The notes beneath the pieces were generated by a model, which ran no database searches, was not told the origin of the DNA, and saw only the letters and a program-made list of their open reading frames with translations. From Nitrosomonadales bacterium (GTDB taxonomy: Bacteria > Pseudomonadota > Gammaproteobacteria > Burkholderiales > Gallionellaceae), in the NCBI GenBank assembly GCA_016218475.1, contig JACREB010000065.1, positions 1 to 42,031 on the forward strand: 42,031 nucleotides of DNA. Direction: 5' to 3'. Positions 7,303 through 15,983 of the stretch are shown piece after piece; position 1 is the first letter of the stretch; each line of letters starts with the position of its first letter. The translations under genes and the position numbers were made by a program.

Positions 7303-8313
7303 ATGTTTACACGCATGTTTTGGGCGCTTCTATGCGCACTGATTGTTTTCCCCTGCTCTTCGACGGCCAAGGAAAGGAGCGGCGAAGTCGAAATTGTCGT
7401 CACCATCGCCGCCCCGGATGACAGCTCGGACGTAAGAGTCTGGATTCCTTATCCTGTCTCGAACAATACACAGGACATATCGAACGCCAGAATAAACGGC
7501 AACTTCTCACAAAGCGGCATTTACGGCGAGAAGGAAACCGGCAACCTTGCCCTGTACGCCGAATGGGCAAAGCCTGCAAAGGACCGCACCATCACGCTAA
7601 CCTTTAATGCCGCAGCCAGGGAATTGGTAAAAAAAGATTTCCCTGCAGTAGAACCCGCTATTCCTGTTGAAGTGCAGGAGTACCTCAAGAGCTCCAAGTT
7701 CATTCCGACGGATGGTAAAGTCAAGGAAGTTGCCCTCAGCGTAACCAATAACAAACAGAAAATTAGTGATAAGGCACGTGCCGTTTACCAGTGGGTAGTT
7801 GAAAACACAGTAAGGGATCCGGATGTCAAGGGGTGCGGCACCGGAGAAGTTGATATACAGATTGTCAAGAGGAGCGGGAAGTGTGCTGATATCAGTTCGG
7901 TCTTTGTTTCAATTGCCAGGGCAGCAGGCGTGCCGGCACGGGAGGTGTTTGGTCTCAGGCTGGGCAAGAAGGATGATGAGGACATGACCGGCGGGCATCA
8001 CTGCTGGGCCGAGTTTTACGTGCCCGGCTACGGCTGGGTTCCTGCGGATCCGTCCGACGTCAGAAAGGCCATGTTGGCTGAAAAACTGGATCTCAAGGAC
8101 GCCCGGAAGTACATAGATTATTATTTCGGCGCGGTTGACGAATACAGGATTGCCTTGGCTAGGGGCGGAAGAGGGTACTACCTGAACCCGCGACAGAATG
8201 ACGGCCCGTTGAACTATTTCATGTATCCCTATGCCGAAGTAAGCGGGAAATCCCTTGAATGGTTGGCGGCCCAGACCGACCTGAAATACAAGATCAAGTT
8301 TAAGGCGCATTGA
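7303..8313 (+). CDS. Secreted transglutaminase-like cysteine-protease-fold protein
   Basis: The protein has 336 residues. Residues 1-22 form a signal peptide (MFTRMFWALLCALIVFPCSSTA). A beta-rich N-terminal region precedes a transglutaminase-core domain with the expected triad: C194 in RSGKCADISS, H233 in GGHHCWAEF, and D249 in VPADPSD. Proteins with this domain in bacteria are mostly peptidases or amidases acting outside the cytoplasm, and the true substrate is unknown. GGGAGG sits 7 bases before ATG. A secreted rhodanese gene follows on the same strand after 104 bp; no functional link between the two is established. Confidence 0.85.
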   Translation: MFTRMFWALLCALIVFPCSSTAKERSGEVEIVVTIAAPDDSSDVRVWIPYPVSNNTQDISNARINGNFSQSGIYGEKETGNLALYAEWAKPAKDRTITLTFNAAARELVKKDFPAVEPAIPVEVQEYLKSSKFIPTDGKVKEVALSVTNNKQKISDKARAVYQWVVENTVRDPDVKGCGTGEVDIQIVKRSGKCADISSVFVSIARAAGVPAREVFGLRLGKKDDEDMTGGHHCWAEFYVPGYGWVPADPSDVRKAMLAEKLDLKDARKYIDYYFGAVDEYRIALARGGRGYYLNPRQNDGPLNYFMYPYAEVSGKSLEWLAAQTDLKYKIKFKAH

Positions 8314-8417
8314 TTAAGGCGATATGGCAAATTGTATATTGAAAAATAATTTAAACCCGGAAATGTCATGCGGCATTATCCATGCCGCCATGTTTAAACG
8401 TTTAGGAGGTGATTCCG

Positions 8418-8828
8418 ATGAAAAAGTGGCACGGTATTGGTGGTTTTCTTTCCAAATTGAGCATGGCGCTGTTTCTTCTGGCCGGGAGCGCTATCTGCAT
8501 GGCCGGTGTGACAGACATCCCGCAGGCCGAACTGATTCAGCGCATCAAGGCTAACCCCGCAGGCCTTATATTAGACGTGCGCAGCCCGGAAGAGTACGCG
8601 GAAGGCCATATTCCGGGCGCAATCAATATTCCCCATGACCAGTTGGGTTCACGCCTTGCCGAGATCAGTTCGCATAAGGACAAGGATATAGTGCTGTATT
8701 GCAAAAGCGGCAAGCGTGCGGGCATCGCCGCTGGCATCTTGCAAGCTGCAGGTTTCAGCAAATTGCTGCATCTGGTTGGCGATATGAACGGCTGGCTCAG
8801 TAACGGCAATCTGCCGGTAAAGAAATAA
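8418..8828 (+). CDS. Secreted single-domain rhodanese
   Basis: The start at 8418 is set by a near-perfect ribosome binding site TAGGAGGTGAT, which also rules out the GTG at 8409 inside that site. The 136-residue product has a signal peptide (about residues 1-29, ending CMAG) and one rhodanese domain with DVRSPEEYAEGHIPGAINIP and active-site loop C95-KSGKRA. It probably transfers sulfane sulfur in the periplasm. In front of the gene, GCGGCAT/ATGCCGC (8370-8376 and 8382-8388) forms a hairpin flanked by TTTAAAC and GTTTAAA. The 295 bp after the gene hold nothing I can identify. Confidence 0.88.
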   Translation: MKKWHGIGGFLSKLSMALFLLAGSAICMAGVTDIPQAELIQRIKANPAGLILDVRSPEEYAEGHIPGAINIPHDQLGSRLAEISSHKDKDIVLYCKSGKRAGIAAGILQAAGFSKLLHLVGDMNGWLSNGNLPVKK

Positions 8829-9123
8829 CAAACCAGATGTGTAGTCCGCCCACGGCTCTTCCGGGGTGCTGTTGAGCGGCAAAGTCGAGCAACAAATTTA
8901 CCGGTTTGCGCCCTATCTTCAATGTTTGTAGTCCCCGGGTATGCAAAGTCGGGATCATGCCTCCATGGTCCCAGCTTTCGCTCCTCCAGGCTCATCTCAC
9001 GTTGGAAACACGCCCTTTCGTTCAGGCTTATTTGTCGTTGGAGAAGGCTCTAAACTGGCGCATAATCGTTTTGGGCATTACACTGAAACCCATCCAATTT
9101 TTGCATTTTGGCAATCCACGACC

Positions 9124-9663
9124 ATGGGCACTCAAAATAATTATCTGGTAATCACCGCTTCGGGAGAAGATAAAGTAGGTCTCGTCGATCGGCTTTCGAG
9201 CAAAATCACCGAGAGCGGGTGCAATATCGAAGAAAGCCGCATGGCCGTATTGGGGGATCAGTTTGCCCTCATCATGCTGCTTTCCGGCCCATGGAATGCG
9301 CTTACCAAGCTCGAAGGACAAATAGAATCGCTGGGAGATCAGCTCGGGCTCGCCATTATTCACAAGCGAACCCGGCAACGCGAGCGGACGCAACCTGCGG
9401 TTCCTTACGTGGTGGAAGCGGTCGCCATGGATCATCCCGGCATCGTGCGCAACCTGGCCGCTTTTTTCTCCAAAAATGGAATCAATATCGAGGAACTTCA
9501 GACCGGCACCTACCCGGCGCCCCATACCGGCACATCCATGTTTTCCGTTGCCATGACGGTGGGCATTCGTGCCGACGTTCACATTCCCACCTTGCGCGGA
9601 AATTTTCTCGATTACTGCGATGACCTGAATCTGGACGCGAGCTTCGAACCTGCAAGAGTTTGA
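9124..9663 (+). CDS. gcvR: GcvR-like double ACT-domain regulator
   Basis: The 179-residue protein consists of two ACT domains: YLVITASGEDKVGLVDRLSSKITESGCNIEESRM (about residues 7-40) and PYVVEAVAMDHPGIVRNLAAFFSKNGINIEELQT (about 93-126). This is the layout of the glycine cleavage system regulator GcvR, which binds amino acids and acts through a partner rather than DNA directly. Length fits the family (E. coli about 190). The start at 9124 places the first ACT strand near the N-terminus; the open frame reaches 8941 but that extension does not resemble the family. No strong ribosome binding site is seen. No gcv operon lies in this window, so the target is inferred from family only. Confidence 0.8.
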   Translation: MGTQNNYLVITASGEDKVGLVDRLSSKITESGCNIEESRMAVLGDQFALIMLLSGPWNALTKLEGQIESLGDQLGLAIIHKRTRQRERTQPAVPYVVEAVAMDHPGIVRNLAAFFSKNGINIEELQTGTYPAPHTGTSMFSVAMTVGIRADVHIPTLRGNFLDYCDDLNLDASFEPARV

Positions 9664-9736
9664 TAATTTTTATCCCCATGCCACCGGGCTAACCAGATGG
9701 CCATGCGCGCCATCAGGCGCTATGTTGCACTGCACT

Positions 9737-11128
9737 CTAATGCCATTTTTCCAGCCATTCGATCAGCGCATCCTGCGCCGCTTGCCCGTATTTCGCGTTC
9801 GGATGGTTGATGATGAACACCATTATCCATTGTTTTCCGCTTCGCGCATGCACATAGCCGGCAATGGATTTCACTCCTTCCAGCGTGCCGGTTTTGAGAT
9901 GGGCATAACCGGCGACCCCGTTGCCATTCAGGCGTTTTTTCACCGTGCCGTCCATGCCCAGGATCGGCAGGGAGGCCTCCAGTTCGGCGGAGAACGGGCT
10001 GCGCGCGGCGCGTTGCAGGATATCGGCGAGATGTTGTGCGCTGATGCGTTCCGTGCGCGACAGGCCCGCGCCGTTTTCCAGCACCAGTTCGGGAAATTGC
10101 AGTTGCTGTTTATTCAGCCATCGCTGAACGGCTGCGGTGCCGCCGGAAACATTCCCGGGAACACCGTCCGCTGCGCCCAGCGTCAAGAATAATTGCCGCG
10201 CCATGGTGTTATTGCTGAACTTGTTGATGTCGCGGATCACTTCCGCCAGCGGCGGGGAATGGCGTGTGGCAAACGGCGGCCGGTCGGGCGCGCTGCCACC
10301 GCGCAGCTTGCCTTGCAGCGTGCCGCCCAGTTCTTTCCATAATGCGCTGAATACCGACAGGAAATAATCGTCGTGAGGCAGCAGCGAAATGTAATCTTCC
10401 ACCTCGCCGCAGTTTGCCGGAATGGCGCCTTCCAGCACGATGCTGGTTCCTTCCATGCGCGCCTTGAAAGCATCGTCGCCACGGCAGGGCAATGTTGCCG
10501 AGGTCGCAATGCGATTGTCCAGTTTGTAGCCGGACAGGTCGGGTTCGAGTAACGCGGAGGCCGCGCTGCCATCCGGTATCAGGCGCAAACGTAGCGCGTT
10601 GAAATTGAGCAGCAGCGCATCCGCTCCGACGTTATATGCGCGCACGGGGTCGTTGTCGAATGCTGCCGGATCGTGATTGGCGGGCTCGAAAAAACTGCGA
10701 TCCAGTATCACGTCTCCGCGAATTTCGCGCAGCCCGCGCTGGCGCAATTCATGCAGCCACATCCAGAATTGCTCGACGGTCAGCTTCGGGTCGCCGTAGC
10801 CCTTGAACACCAGATTGCCATATAGCACACCATTTCCCAGCTCGCCATCCAGATAGGCCTCGGTCTTCCAGCGGTATGCCGGGCCGAGTGTCTCCAGCCC
10901 GACCAGTGTGGTAAGCAGTTTCATGGCGGAAGCCGGATTGACCGCCAGCCTGGCGTTCTGGCTGATAACAGGCTGTCGTGATTGCGTTTGCTGCACCACG
11001 ATGCTGATGCCGCTCAACGGAATACCTGCGTGCTTGAGCGCCTCGCTGACGGGTTTCGGCAGGCTGGCTGCAGCGGCAGTGTTGCCGATGGCAACCAGTA
11101 ATAACGATGCGGCGAGAATTTGCTTCAT
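9737..11128 (-). CDS. dacB: D-alanyl-D-alanine carboxypeptidase/endopeptidase (PBP4)
   Basis: The 463-residue product has a signal peptide (residues 1-20, MKQILAASLLLVAIGNTAAA) and the three active-site motifs of class C penicillin-binding proteins: S67-x-x-K70 in NPASAMKLLT, SNN near residue 304, and KTGT near residue 412. It trims or cleaves peptidoglycan peptide cross-links in the periplasm. The large inserted domain between the first two motifs is present, as expected for PBP4. It starts 4 bp after the bioA stop codon, so the two are likely co-transcribed. Confidence 0.92.
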   Translation of the reverse strand: MKQILAASLLLVAIGNTAAAASLPKPVSEALKHAGIPLSGISIVVQQTQSRQPVISQNARLAVNPASAMKLLTTLVGLETLGPAYRWKTEAYLDGELGNGVLYGNLVFKGYGDPKLTVEQFWMWLHELRQRGLREIRGDVILDRSFFEPANHDPAAFDNDPVRAYNVGADALLLNFNALRLRLIPDGSAASALLEPDLSGYKLDNRIATSATLPCRGDDAFKARMEGTSIVLEGAIPANCGEVEDYISLLPHDDYFLSVFSALWKELGGTLQGKLRGGSAPDRPPFATRHSPPLAEVIRDINKFSNNTMARQLFLTLGAADGVPGNVSGGTAAVQRWLNKQQLQFPELVLENGAGLSRTERISAQHLADILQRAARSPFSAELEASLPILGMDGTVKKRLNGNGVAGYAHLKTGTLEGVKSIAGYVHARSGKQWIMVFIINHPNAKYGQAAQDALIEWLEKWH

Positions 11129-11132
11129 GGCA

Positions 11133-12569
11133 TCAAGTCAGTTGTTCGACAACCTGCAAGGTTCGCTTTACCAGCAAATCCATTTCTTCCTCACCGATGA
11201 TGTACGGCGGCATGAAGTAAATCGTGTTGCCGATGGGGCGCAGCAACAGTTCGTTTTGCAGCGCGAGCGCGAAACAGCGCTGCGCGAAATCGCGGTGCGT
11301 GCTATCCACTTCGAACGCCCAGATCATGCCGGTGTTGCGCCAGTTGCGCACCGCGCGATGATCGCGCAACGGTAATGCAATACCATTCAGATATGCCGCC
11401 TTGTCGCGGTTTGCGGCTAACACATTGTCCCGCGCAAAGATATCCAGCGTGGCCAGCGCGGCGCGGCAGGCCAGCGGATTGCCGGTGTAAGAATGCGAGT
11501 GTAAAAAACCGTGCGCCGTTTCGTCGGCATAAAACGCCTGGTAAATTTCGTCGCACGTCATCACCACGGACAGCGGCAGATAACCGCCGGTGATGCCTTT
11601 GGAGAGCAGCAGGAAGTCTGGCGTGATTCCCTCTTCCCCAGCCCCCCTTACGTAAACGCGAGAGGGGAGCGTGCCACTGTTTTTGTCCCCTCTCCCCTTG
11701 AGGGAGAGGGTTAGGGAGAGGGGCGAGGCCTGCTCGCACGCAAACATCGTCCCCGTCCGCCCCATGCCGACGGCGATTTCGTCGGCGATCAGATGCACGC
11801 CGTATTCGTCGCACAGTTGGCGCACGCGCTGCAAATAAACAGGGTGATACATCGCCATGCCTGCCGCACCCTGCACCAGCGGCTCGACGATGAAGGCGGC
11901 AAGCTGTGCGCGGTGTTGCTGCAAGTGTTGTTCGAGCGCTATGGCACAGCGCAAAGCGTAATTCTCTGCATTTTCTCCGGCAGCGGCCTTGCGCCAATCC
12001 GGGTTGGGCACGATGGACTGCTGGCGGATCAGCGCGCCATACGCATCGCGGAACAGCGCAACATCCGTTACCGACAATGCCCCCAGCGTTTCACCGTGGT
12101 AGCTGTTTTCAAGGCTGATGAATTGCGTCTTGCCCGGCTTGCCGGTATTGCGCCAATAGTGGGCGCTCATCTTCAGCGCGATTTCTACCGCCGATGCGCC
12201 GTCCGAGCCATAGAAACAATGCCCCAGCCCGACCGGAGCCAGGTCGCGCAATCGTTCGGAAAGCTGCACCACCGGCTCATGGGTGAAACCCGCCAGCATC
12301 ACATGCTCCAGCGCCTCAAGCTGGTCGCGCAGCGCGGCGTTGATGCGCGGGTTGCAATGCCCGAACAGGCTCACCCACCACGAACTGACTGCATCCAGAT
12401 AGCGTTTCCCGTCGCAGTCGTACAGCCACACACCCGCGCCGCGCGCTATCGGCACCAGCGGGAAACTCTCGTAATGCTTCATCTGCGAGCAAGGATGCCA
12501 GACGGCGGACAGGCTGCGCGTGAGAAGACTGGCGTTGGTTTGGATATGATTCAGCATGGGCTGAATCAT
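11133..12569 (-). CDS. bioA: Adenosylmethionine-8-amino-7-oxononanoate aminotransferase with a 32-residue repeat-encoded insertion
   Basis: BioA makes 7,8-diaminopelargonate in biotin synthesis and is a fold-type I PLP enzyme. Conserved blocks are SSWWVSLFGHCNPRI, FYGSDGASAVEIALKM, SYHGETLGALSV, LIADEIAVGMGRTG (PLP-ring aspartate) and LLLSKGITGGYLPLS, where K324 should bind PLP. The total is 478 residues; removing the insertion gives 446, close to the family (about 430). Residues 282-313, between FACEQA and GITPDF, are encoded by 96 bp of polypurine palindromic repeat (11631-11726). They sit in a loop between the RTG motif and the PLP lysine, so the enzyme may remain active. A second ATG at 12557 (MLNHIQTN) is an equally plausible start. 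No other biotin gene is adjacent. Confidence 0.92.
   Translation of the reverse strand: MIQPMLNHIQTNASLLTRSLSAVWHPCSQMKHYESFPLVPIARGAGVWLYDCDGKRYLDAVSSWWVSLFGHCNPRINAALRDQLEALEHVMLAGFTHEPVVQLSERLRDLAPVGLGHCFYGSDGASAVEIALKMSAHYWRNTGKPGKTQFISLENSYHGETLGALSVTDVALFRDAYGALIRQQSIVPNPDWRKAAAGENAENYALRCAIALEQHLQQHRAQLAAFIVEPLVQGAAGMAMYHPVYLQRVRQLCDEYGVHLIADEIAVGMGRTGTMFACEQASPLSLTLSLKGRGDKNSGTLPSRVYVRGAGEEGITPDFLLLSKGITGGYLPLSVVMTCDEIYQAFYADETAHGFLHSHSYTGNPLACRAALATLDIFARDNVLAANRDKAAYLNGIALPLRDHRAVRNWRNTGMIWAFEVDSTHRDFAQRCFALALQNELLLRPIGNTIYFMPPYIIGEEEMDLLVKRTLQVVEQLT
11631..11726 (-). repeat. In-frame polypurine palindromic repeat inside bioA
   Basis: Exactly 96 bp separate the last codons of FACEQA from GITPDF. 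The insert contains CCCCTCTCC and GGAGAGGG-type arms in two successive hairpins, of the kind seen at 3322-3350, 32673-32735 and 41777-41816. The translated peptide SPLSLTLSLKGRGDK and its tail contain no stop codon. Confidence 0.88.
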
Positions 12570-12624
12570 AGCGGTTTTGTGGTTCGACAGCAGGATAATG
12601 TCAAATGTGCGGCGTTTGTTATAG

Positions 12625-12739
12625 CCGCCCCCAGCCCTCTATCCTTTCCCCCAGAGGGGGAAAGGGCAATCGCTCCCCCTCCGGGGGAAGGATTGGGTGG
12701 GGGCGGCGAGCATGGCAGAGGCGGTATTCTTGCCATGCC
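12625..12739 (-). repeat. Composite repeat copy directly after the radical SAM gene
   Basis: Read on the minus strand, it begins with GGCATGGC...GCCATGC (12739-12710), continues with CCCCCACCCAATCC and CCCCCGGAGGGGGAG, then GATTGCCCTTTCCCCC, and ends with GGATAGAGGGCTGGGG. The same blocks in the same order occur at 32691-32780 between atpF and atpH. It starts 2 bp after the stop codon of the radical SAM gene, so it could form the 3' end of that transcript. Confidence 0.8.
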
Positions 12740-12741
12740 TG

Positions 12742-13938
12742 TCAGGGCATGATTTCCACATACTCGTAGACCTCGCAATCGCGCAGAGTCTTGCGTATGT
12801 CCAATGGCGCTTTTGCGTACCATGCCTGTGGGGCGTGACGGTCTATTTCCCTCCCGAGAAACCTGACCAGCTCGCAGATCGGCTCGACAACTTTGCTGCG
12901 GTATTCCTTGTCGCCTTTCACATAAGCGAGATAAAGGTTTTTCATGCAATTGCCCCTGCACCACGCCTCGGCTTCGCAGCTTCCGCAAGGCATGTTCGGG
13001 TGCGGCTGCAGCGGGCTGTGCTTGAGCCAATTCGCGATTACATCCCCTTGCAGCATCTCGGGTACGTACATCATGTCCGGGCATGGGAAAATCTTGCCGT
13101 CCGGCATCACGTTGAGAATATGCGTCGATACCCGGCATTGTGTTTTGCCGTGATAGAGCTCGGCTGCACGCGTGGGCAGCACTTTGTTGCGCACGATGCC
13201 CATGATGGGAATGATCGGGTACAGTGTCTCGCTGGAGAAAAATTTGTCCACCAGTTGCGCGATCACCGCTTTTTTCTTTTCCATCGCGGCGGGAGAATAG
13301 GTTCCTTCGCCGGCGACGAACTGGAAATACACATAATCAAAAGTGCTTGCCAACTCGTCCAGTTCCTCGAACGAGGTTTCCGCGCTGCTCCAGGTCACAC
13401 GCGCCGTGAAAGTGCCCGCCATCCGGTCGCGCACCGCCCGAGTATTTTTGACTACCTGCTGATACACGCCGCGCCCCCGGAAGCCGTCGGTGATTGCTTC
13501 GCCGCCGTCTATGGAAAGCAGGATATTCGAGAGGTTTGCGAGAACGCTGTCCGGCAGGCCATCCAGCAACGTGCCATTGGTCTGGAGCTGGAAGCGGAAG
13601 GCGGGGTAACGTTCCATGATTTCTTTTATGAAGCCGATGTTAAGGGTCGGCTCGCCGCCGTAGAAAGTGACATAAACCTCGTGCCTGGAAAGATGTTTCT
13701 CGATGAAGGCGCCCAGCGTATCCAGATCATAAGAGACTTTGTCCTGCGAGCCTACCACGTCACCCACACCGAGCGAACAATAAGTGCATTTCAGGTTGCA
13801 CTTCAGCGTGGTGAGCAGTTGCAACTCGACGCGGCCGCCTACGATGGGCGAAACCGGGGCGGCTTCATTGGCTGGAACTCTGTCCTGCGACCGAACGGGT
13901 AAAAATGTGACTGGGGTAGATATAGCTGAGTTTTGCAT
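12742..13938 (-). CDS. Radical SAM/SPASM enzyme, putative peptide-modifying
   Basis: The 398-residue protein has the radical SAM cluster motif C47-x3-C51-x2-C54 (CNLKCTYC), GGEP at 94-97, and a SPASM-type C-terminal region with C268, C286, C318, C321, C327, C331 and C355 (MPCGSCEAEAWCRGNC). The SPASM arrangement holds extra Fe-S clusters and is typical of enzymes that modify ribosomal peptides or a protein active site, such as anaerobic sulfatase maturases. No precursor peptide or sulfatase gene is visible nearby, so the substrate is unknown. No clear ribosome binding site precedes the ATG. Upstream lie two MITE-like elements; a nitronate-monooxygenase-like gene is divergent. Confidence 0.85.
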   Translation of the reverse strand: MQNSAISTPVTFLPVRSQDRVPANEAAPVSPIVGGRVELQLLTTLKCNLKCTYCSLGVGDVVGSQDKVSYDLDTLGAFIEKHLSRHEVYVTFYGGEPTLNIGFIKEIMERYPAFRFQLQTNGTLLDGLPDSVLANLSNILLSIDGGEAITDGFRGRGVYQQVVKNTRAVRDRMAGTFTARVTWSSAETSFEELDELASTFDYVYFQFVAGEGTYSPAAMEKKKAVIAQLVDKFFSSETLYPIIPIMGIVRNKVLPTRAAELYHGKTQCRVSTHILNVMPDGKIFPCPDMMYVPEMLQGDVIANWLKHSPLQPHPNMPCGSCEAEAWCRGNCMKNLYLAYVKGDKEYRSKVVEPICELVRFLGREIDRHAPQAWYAKAPLDIRKTLRDCEVYEYVEIMP

Positions 13939-14028
13939 AATAAAATATTTTTTGGTCAGAGAAGGAACAATAAATTTTTGCCCGTGTACCGGTCTTGTAA
14001 CAATAGATATTTGCTGCGCCCGTTACTT

Positions 14029-14216
14029 CTTACTGTGTCACAAAGCGATCAAGGGATGCGGTGCAAGGCAAAATCGGGCGAAGCGGGTCAAGCGGGGGTG
14101 GGCGGCTTGCCGTTGCCGCCCAACTCGCAAAAAACGGAGTTTACATGGAGTAAATGAGCATTTTGAGCCCGGTTTTAACGCCGCAATGCGCCCTTCAGCG
14201 CTTCGTGACACAGTAG
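14029..14216 (+). repeat. MITE-like element, copy 1 (long form)
   Basis: The termini CTTACTGTGTCACAAAGCG and CGCTTCGTGACACAGTAG are inverted repeats with small mismatches. The interior holds AAGGGATGCGGTGCAAGGC, a GGGCGGC-N6-GCCGCCC hairpin (about 14101-14120), and GAGTTTACATGGAGTAAATG. Copies at 14405, 37881 and 41897 share all this; the 37881 copy also has the central hairpin block. It codes for nothing convincing. It lies in the 782-bp gap between the radical SAM gene and the next gene. Confidence 0.88.
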
Positions 14217-14404
14217 AATTACACACCTTGACCAATTATGCACCTAACGAAACCGGCAGTGAATTATCCGCCGATTTACGGGTTCGTTCAATATCGGCGC
14301 CAATCGCGAGTCAAGCGATTGCAGTGGATTGCAGGGATGCATGCTGCCGCTGCTCAAACTGTATTTGAGGGGGTAATTTTCCGACCGACAAGACAGCATA
14401 TAAT

Positions 14405-14545
14405 CTTACTGTGTCACAAAGCGATCAAGGGATGCAGTGCAAGGCAAAATCGGGCGAAAAAGCGGAGTTTACATATAGTAAATGAGCATTTTGAGCCCGA
14501 TTTTAACGCCGCAATGCGCCCTTCAGCGCTTTGTGACACAGTAAG
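14405..14545 (+). repeat. MITE-like element, copy 2 (short form)
   Basis: This 141-bp copy has perfect 19-bp terminal inverted repeats, CTTACTGTGTCACAAAGCG and its complement. Compared with copy 1 it lacks about 45 bp of the middle including the GGGCGGC hairpin. Flanking target duplications are not clear. Between copies 1 and 2 (14217-14404) and after copy 2 up to the next gene I see no gene or site that I can name. Confidence 0.9.
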
Positions 14546-14720
14546 AATAAGTTCGTGCCTGTTTACCTGATCGGGCATCCATAAGCATGCGTTGCAAAAC
14601 CGGCTTTGCTTTCAGTATTGCGCTATCTGTGGCATTCTGCGCGCCTCAAATGTGCGTATAACAATTATTACTGTCGGCCTTGTTTTGTAATTTTAAGGCG
14701 ACAGTTGGGGGATGGCAGCA

Positions 14721-15983
14721 ATGAAGTGTGTGGATGATTTTCGCCTGTGTTTTGGCAAGCATGAGTTGGTGCCAATCATGATCGGCGGGATGGGCGTGGA
14801 TATTTCGACAGCCGAATTGGCATTGGAAGCCGCACGGCTTGGAGGTGTCGGGCATATTTCGGATGCAATGTTGCCGTCGGTTACCGATCGCCTTTACAAG
14901 ACCCACTTCGTCAAGGAAAAGCTACGGCAATATAAATACAACGTCGAAAACCCGGATAAATCCAAGGTTCAATTCGATCTCGGGCACCTCGCCGAGGCGA
15001 CGCGCCTGCATGTCAGCCGCACCATGCAGGCGAAGCGCGGCGAGGGGATGATTTTCATCAACTGCATGGAAAAATTGACCATGAACGCGCCGCGCGAAAC
15101 CTTGCGCGTCCGCCTGAGGGTCGCGCTGGACGAGGGTATAGATGGCATCACGCTCGCGGCCGGGTTACATCTCGGTTCGTTCGCCTTAATGGAAGATCAT
15201 CCGCGTTTCCGTGATGCGAAGCTTGGCATCATCGTTTCTTCGTTGCGCGCCTTGCAATTGTTTCTGCGCAAGAATGCCAAATTGAATCGCCTGCCCGATT
15301 TTATCGTGGTGGAAGGCCCGCTGGCGGGCGGGCACCTGGGCTTCGGAATGGATTGGGCACAGCATGACTTGCGCACTATCGTCGGCGAAATCCGGCAGTA
15401 TCTCCAGGCCGAAAAACTGGATATTCCGTTGATACCGGCGGGTGGAATCTTTACCGGCACCGACGCGGTCAGCTATCTGGACGAGGGTTCTGCCGCAGTC
15501 CAGGTGGCGACGCGCTTTACCGTCGCAAAGGAGTGCGGTATCCCGCAAAAGGTGCAGCAGGAATACTTCAAGGCCAGCGAAAACGACATCGAGGTGAACA
15601 TGTTGTCGCCGACCGGCTACCCGATGCGTATGCTCAAGAATTGCCCGGCAATCGGCTCGGGCATACGCCCAAACTGCGAAGCATTCGGCTATATCCTCGA
15701 CGCCAACGGCAATTGTTCATATATCGAGGCATATAACCGCGAGCTGGCGGCACATCCCGGAGCCAGGAAGATATCCGTCAAGGACAAGATATGTTTGTGT
15801 ACCCACATGCGCAATTATGATTGCTGGACTTGCGGGCATTACACCTATCGCCTCAAGGATACGACCCGCCGCAATGCGGACGGCACTTACCAGATATTGA
15901 CCGCCGAACATATTTTTCACGATTACCAGTTCAGCGCCGGCAACAAGGTTGAACTCCCCGCGCAACACCCCCAAGCAAAATAA
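14721..15983 (+). CDS. Nitronate monooxygenase-like flavoprotein with a cysteine-rich C-terminus
   Basis: The product has about 420 residues and belongs to the FMN-dependent 2-nitropropane dioxygenase/nitronate monooxygenase family. Visible motifs are VPIMIGGMGVDIST at the N-terminus, VVEGPLAGGHLGFG in the middle, and IPAGGIFTGTDAVSYLDEGSAAVQVATRF at the phosphate-binding site. Unlike short nitronate monooxygenases, it carries a tail with C-x-C...C-x2-C (ICLCTHMRNYDCWTCGHY, near residue 365), which may bind a metal or Fe-S centre. Other functions of this fold are possible, for example enoyl-reductase-like or thiolation-related enzymes. ATG 14721 is chosen over 14712 because GGGGGAT lies at a usable distance only from the former. 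Confidence 0.8.
   Translation: MKCVDDFRLCFGKHELVPIMIGGMGVDISTAELALEAARLGGVGHISDAMLPSVTDRLYKTHFVKEKLRQYKYNVENPDKSKVQFDLGHLAEATRLHVSRTMQAKRGEGMIFINCMEKLTMNAPRETLRVRLRVALDEGIDGITLAAGLHLGSFALMEDHPRFRDAKLGIIVSSLRALQLFLRKNAKLNRLPDFIVVEGPLAGGHLGFGMDWAQHDLRTIVGEIRQYLQAEKLDIPLIPAGGIFTGTDAVSYLDEGSAAVQVATRFTVAKECGIPQKVQQEYFKASENDIEVNMLSPTGYPMRMLKNCPAIGSGIRPNCEAFGYILDANGNCSYIEAYNRELAAHPGARKISVKDKICLCTHMRNYDCWTCGHYTYRLKDTTRRNADGTYQILTAEHIFHDYQFSAGNKVELPAQHPQAK

Noticed and set aside
8941-9123. N-terminal extension of the GcvR-like protein
   Set aside because: The extension lacks any ACT-like or signal sequence, and the family starts directly before the first ACT strand.
14238-14570. 110-codon open frame across MITE copy 2
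   Set aside because: Its second half is only a translation of the repeat, also seen in frames over the other copies, and its first half resembles nothing I know.
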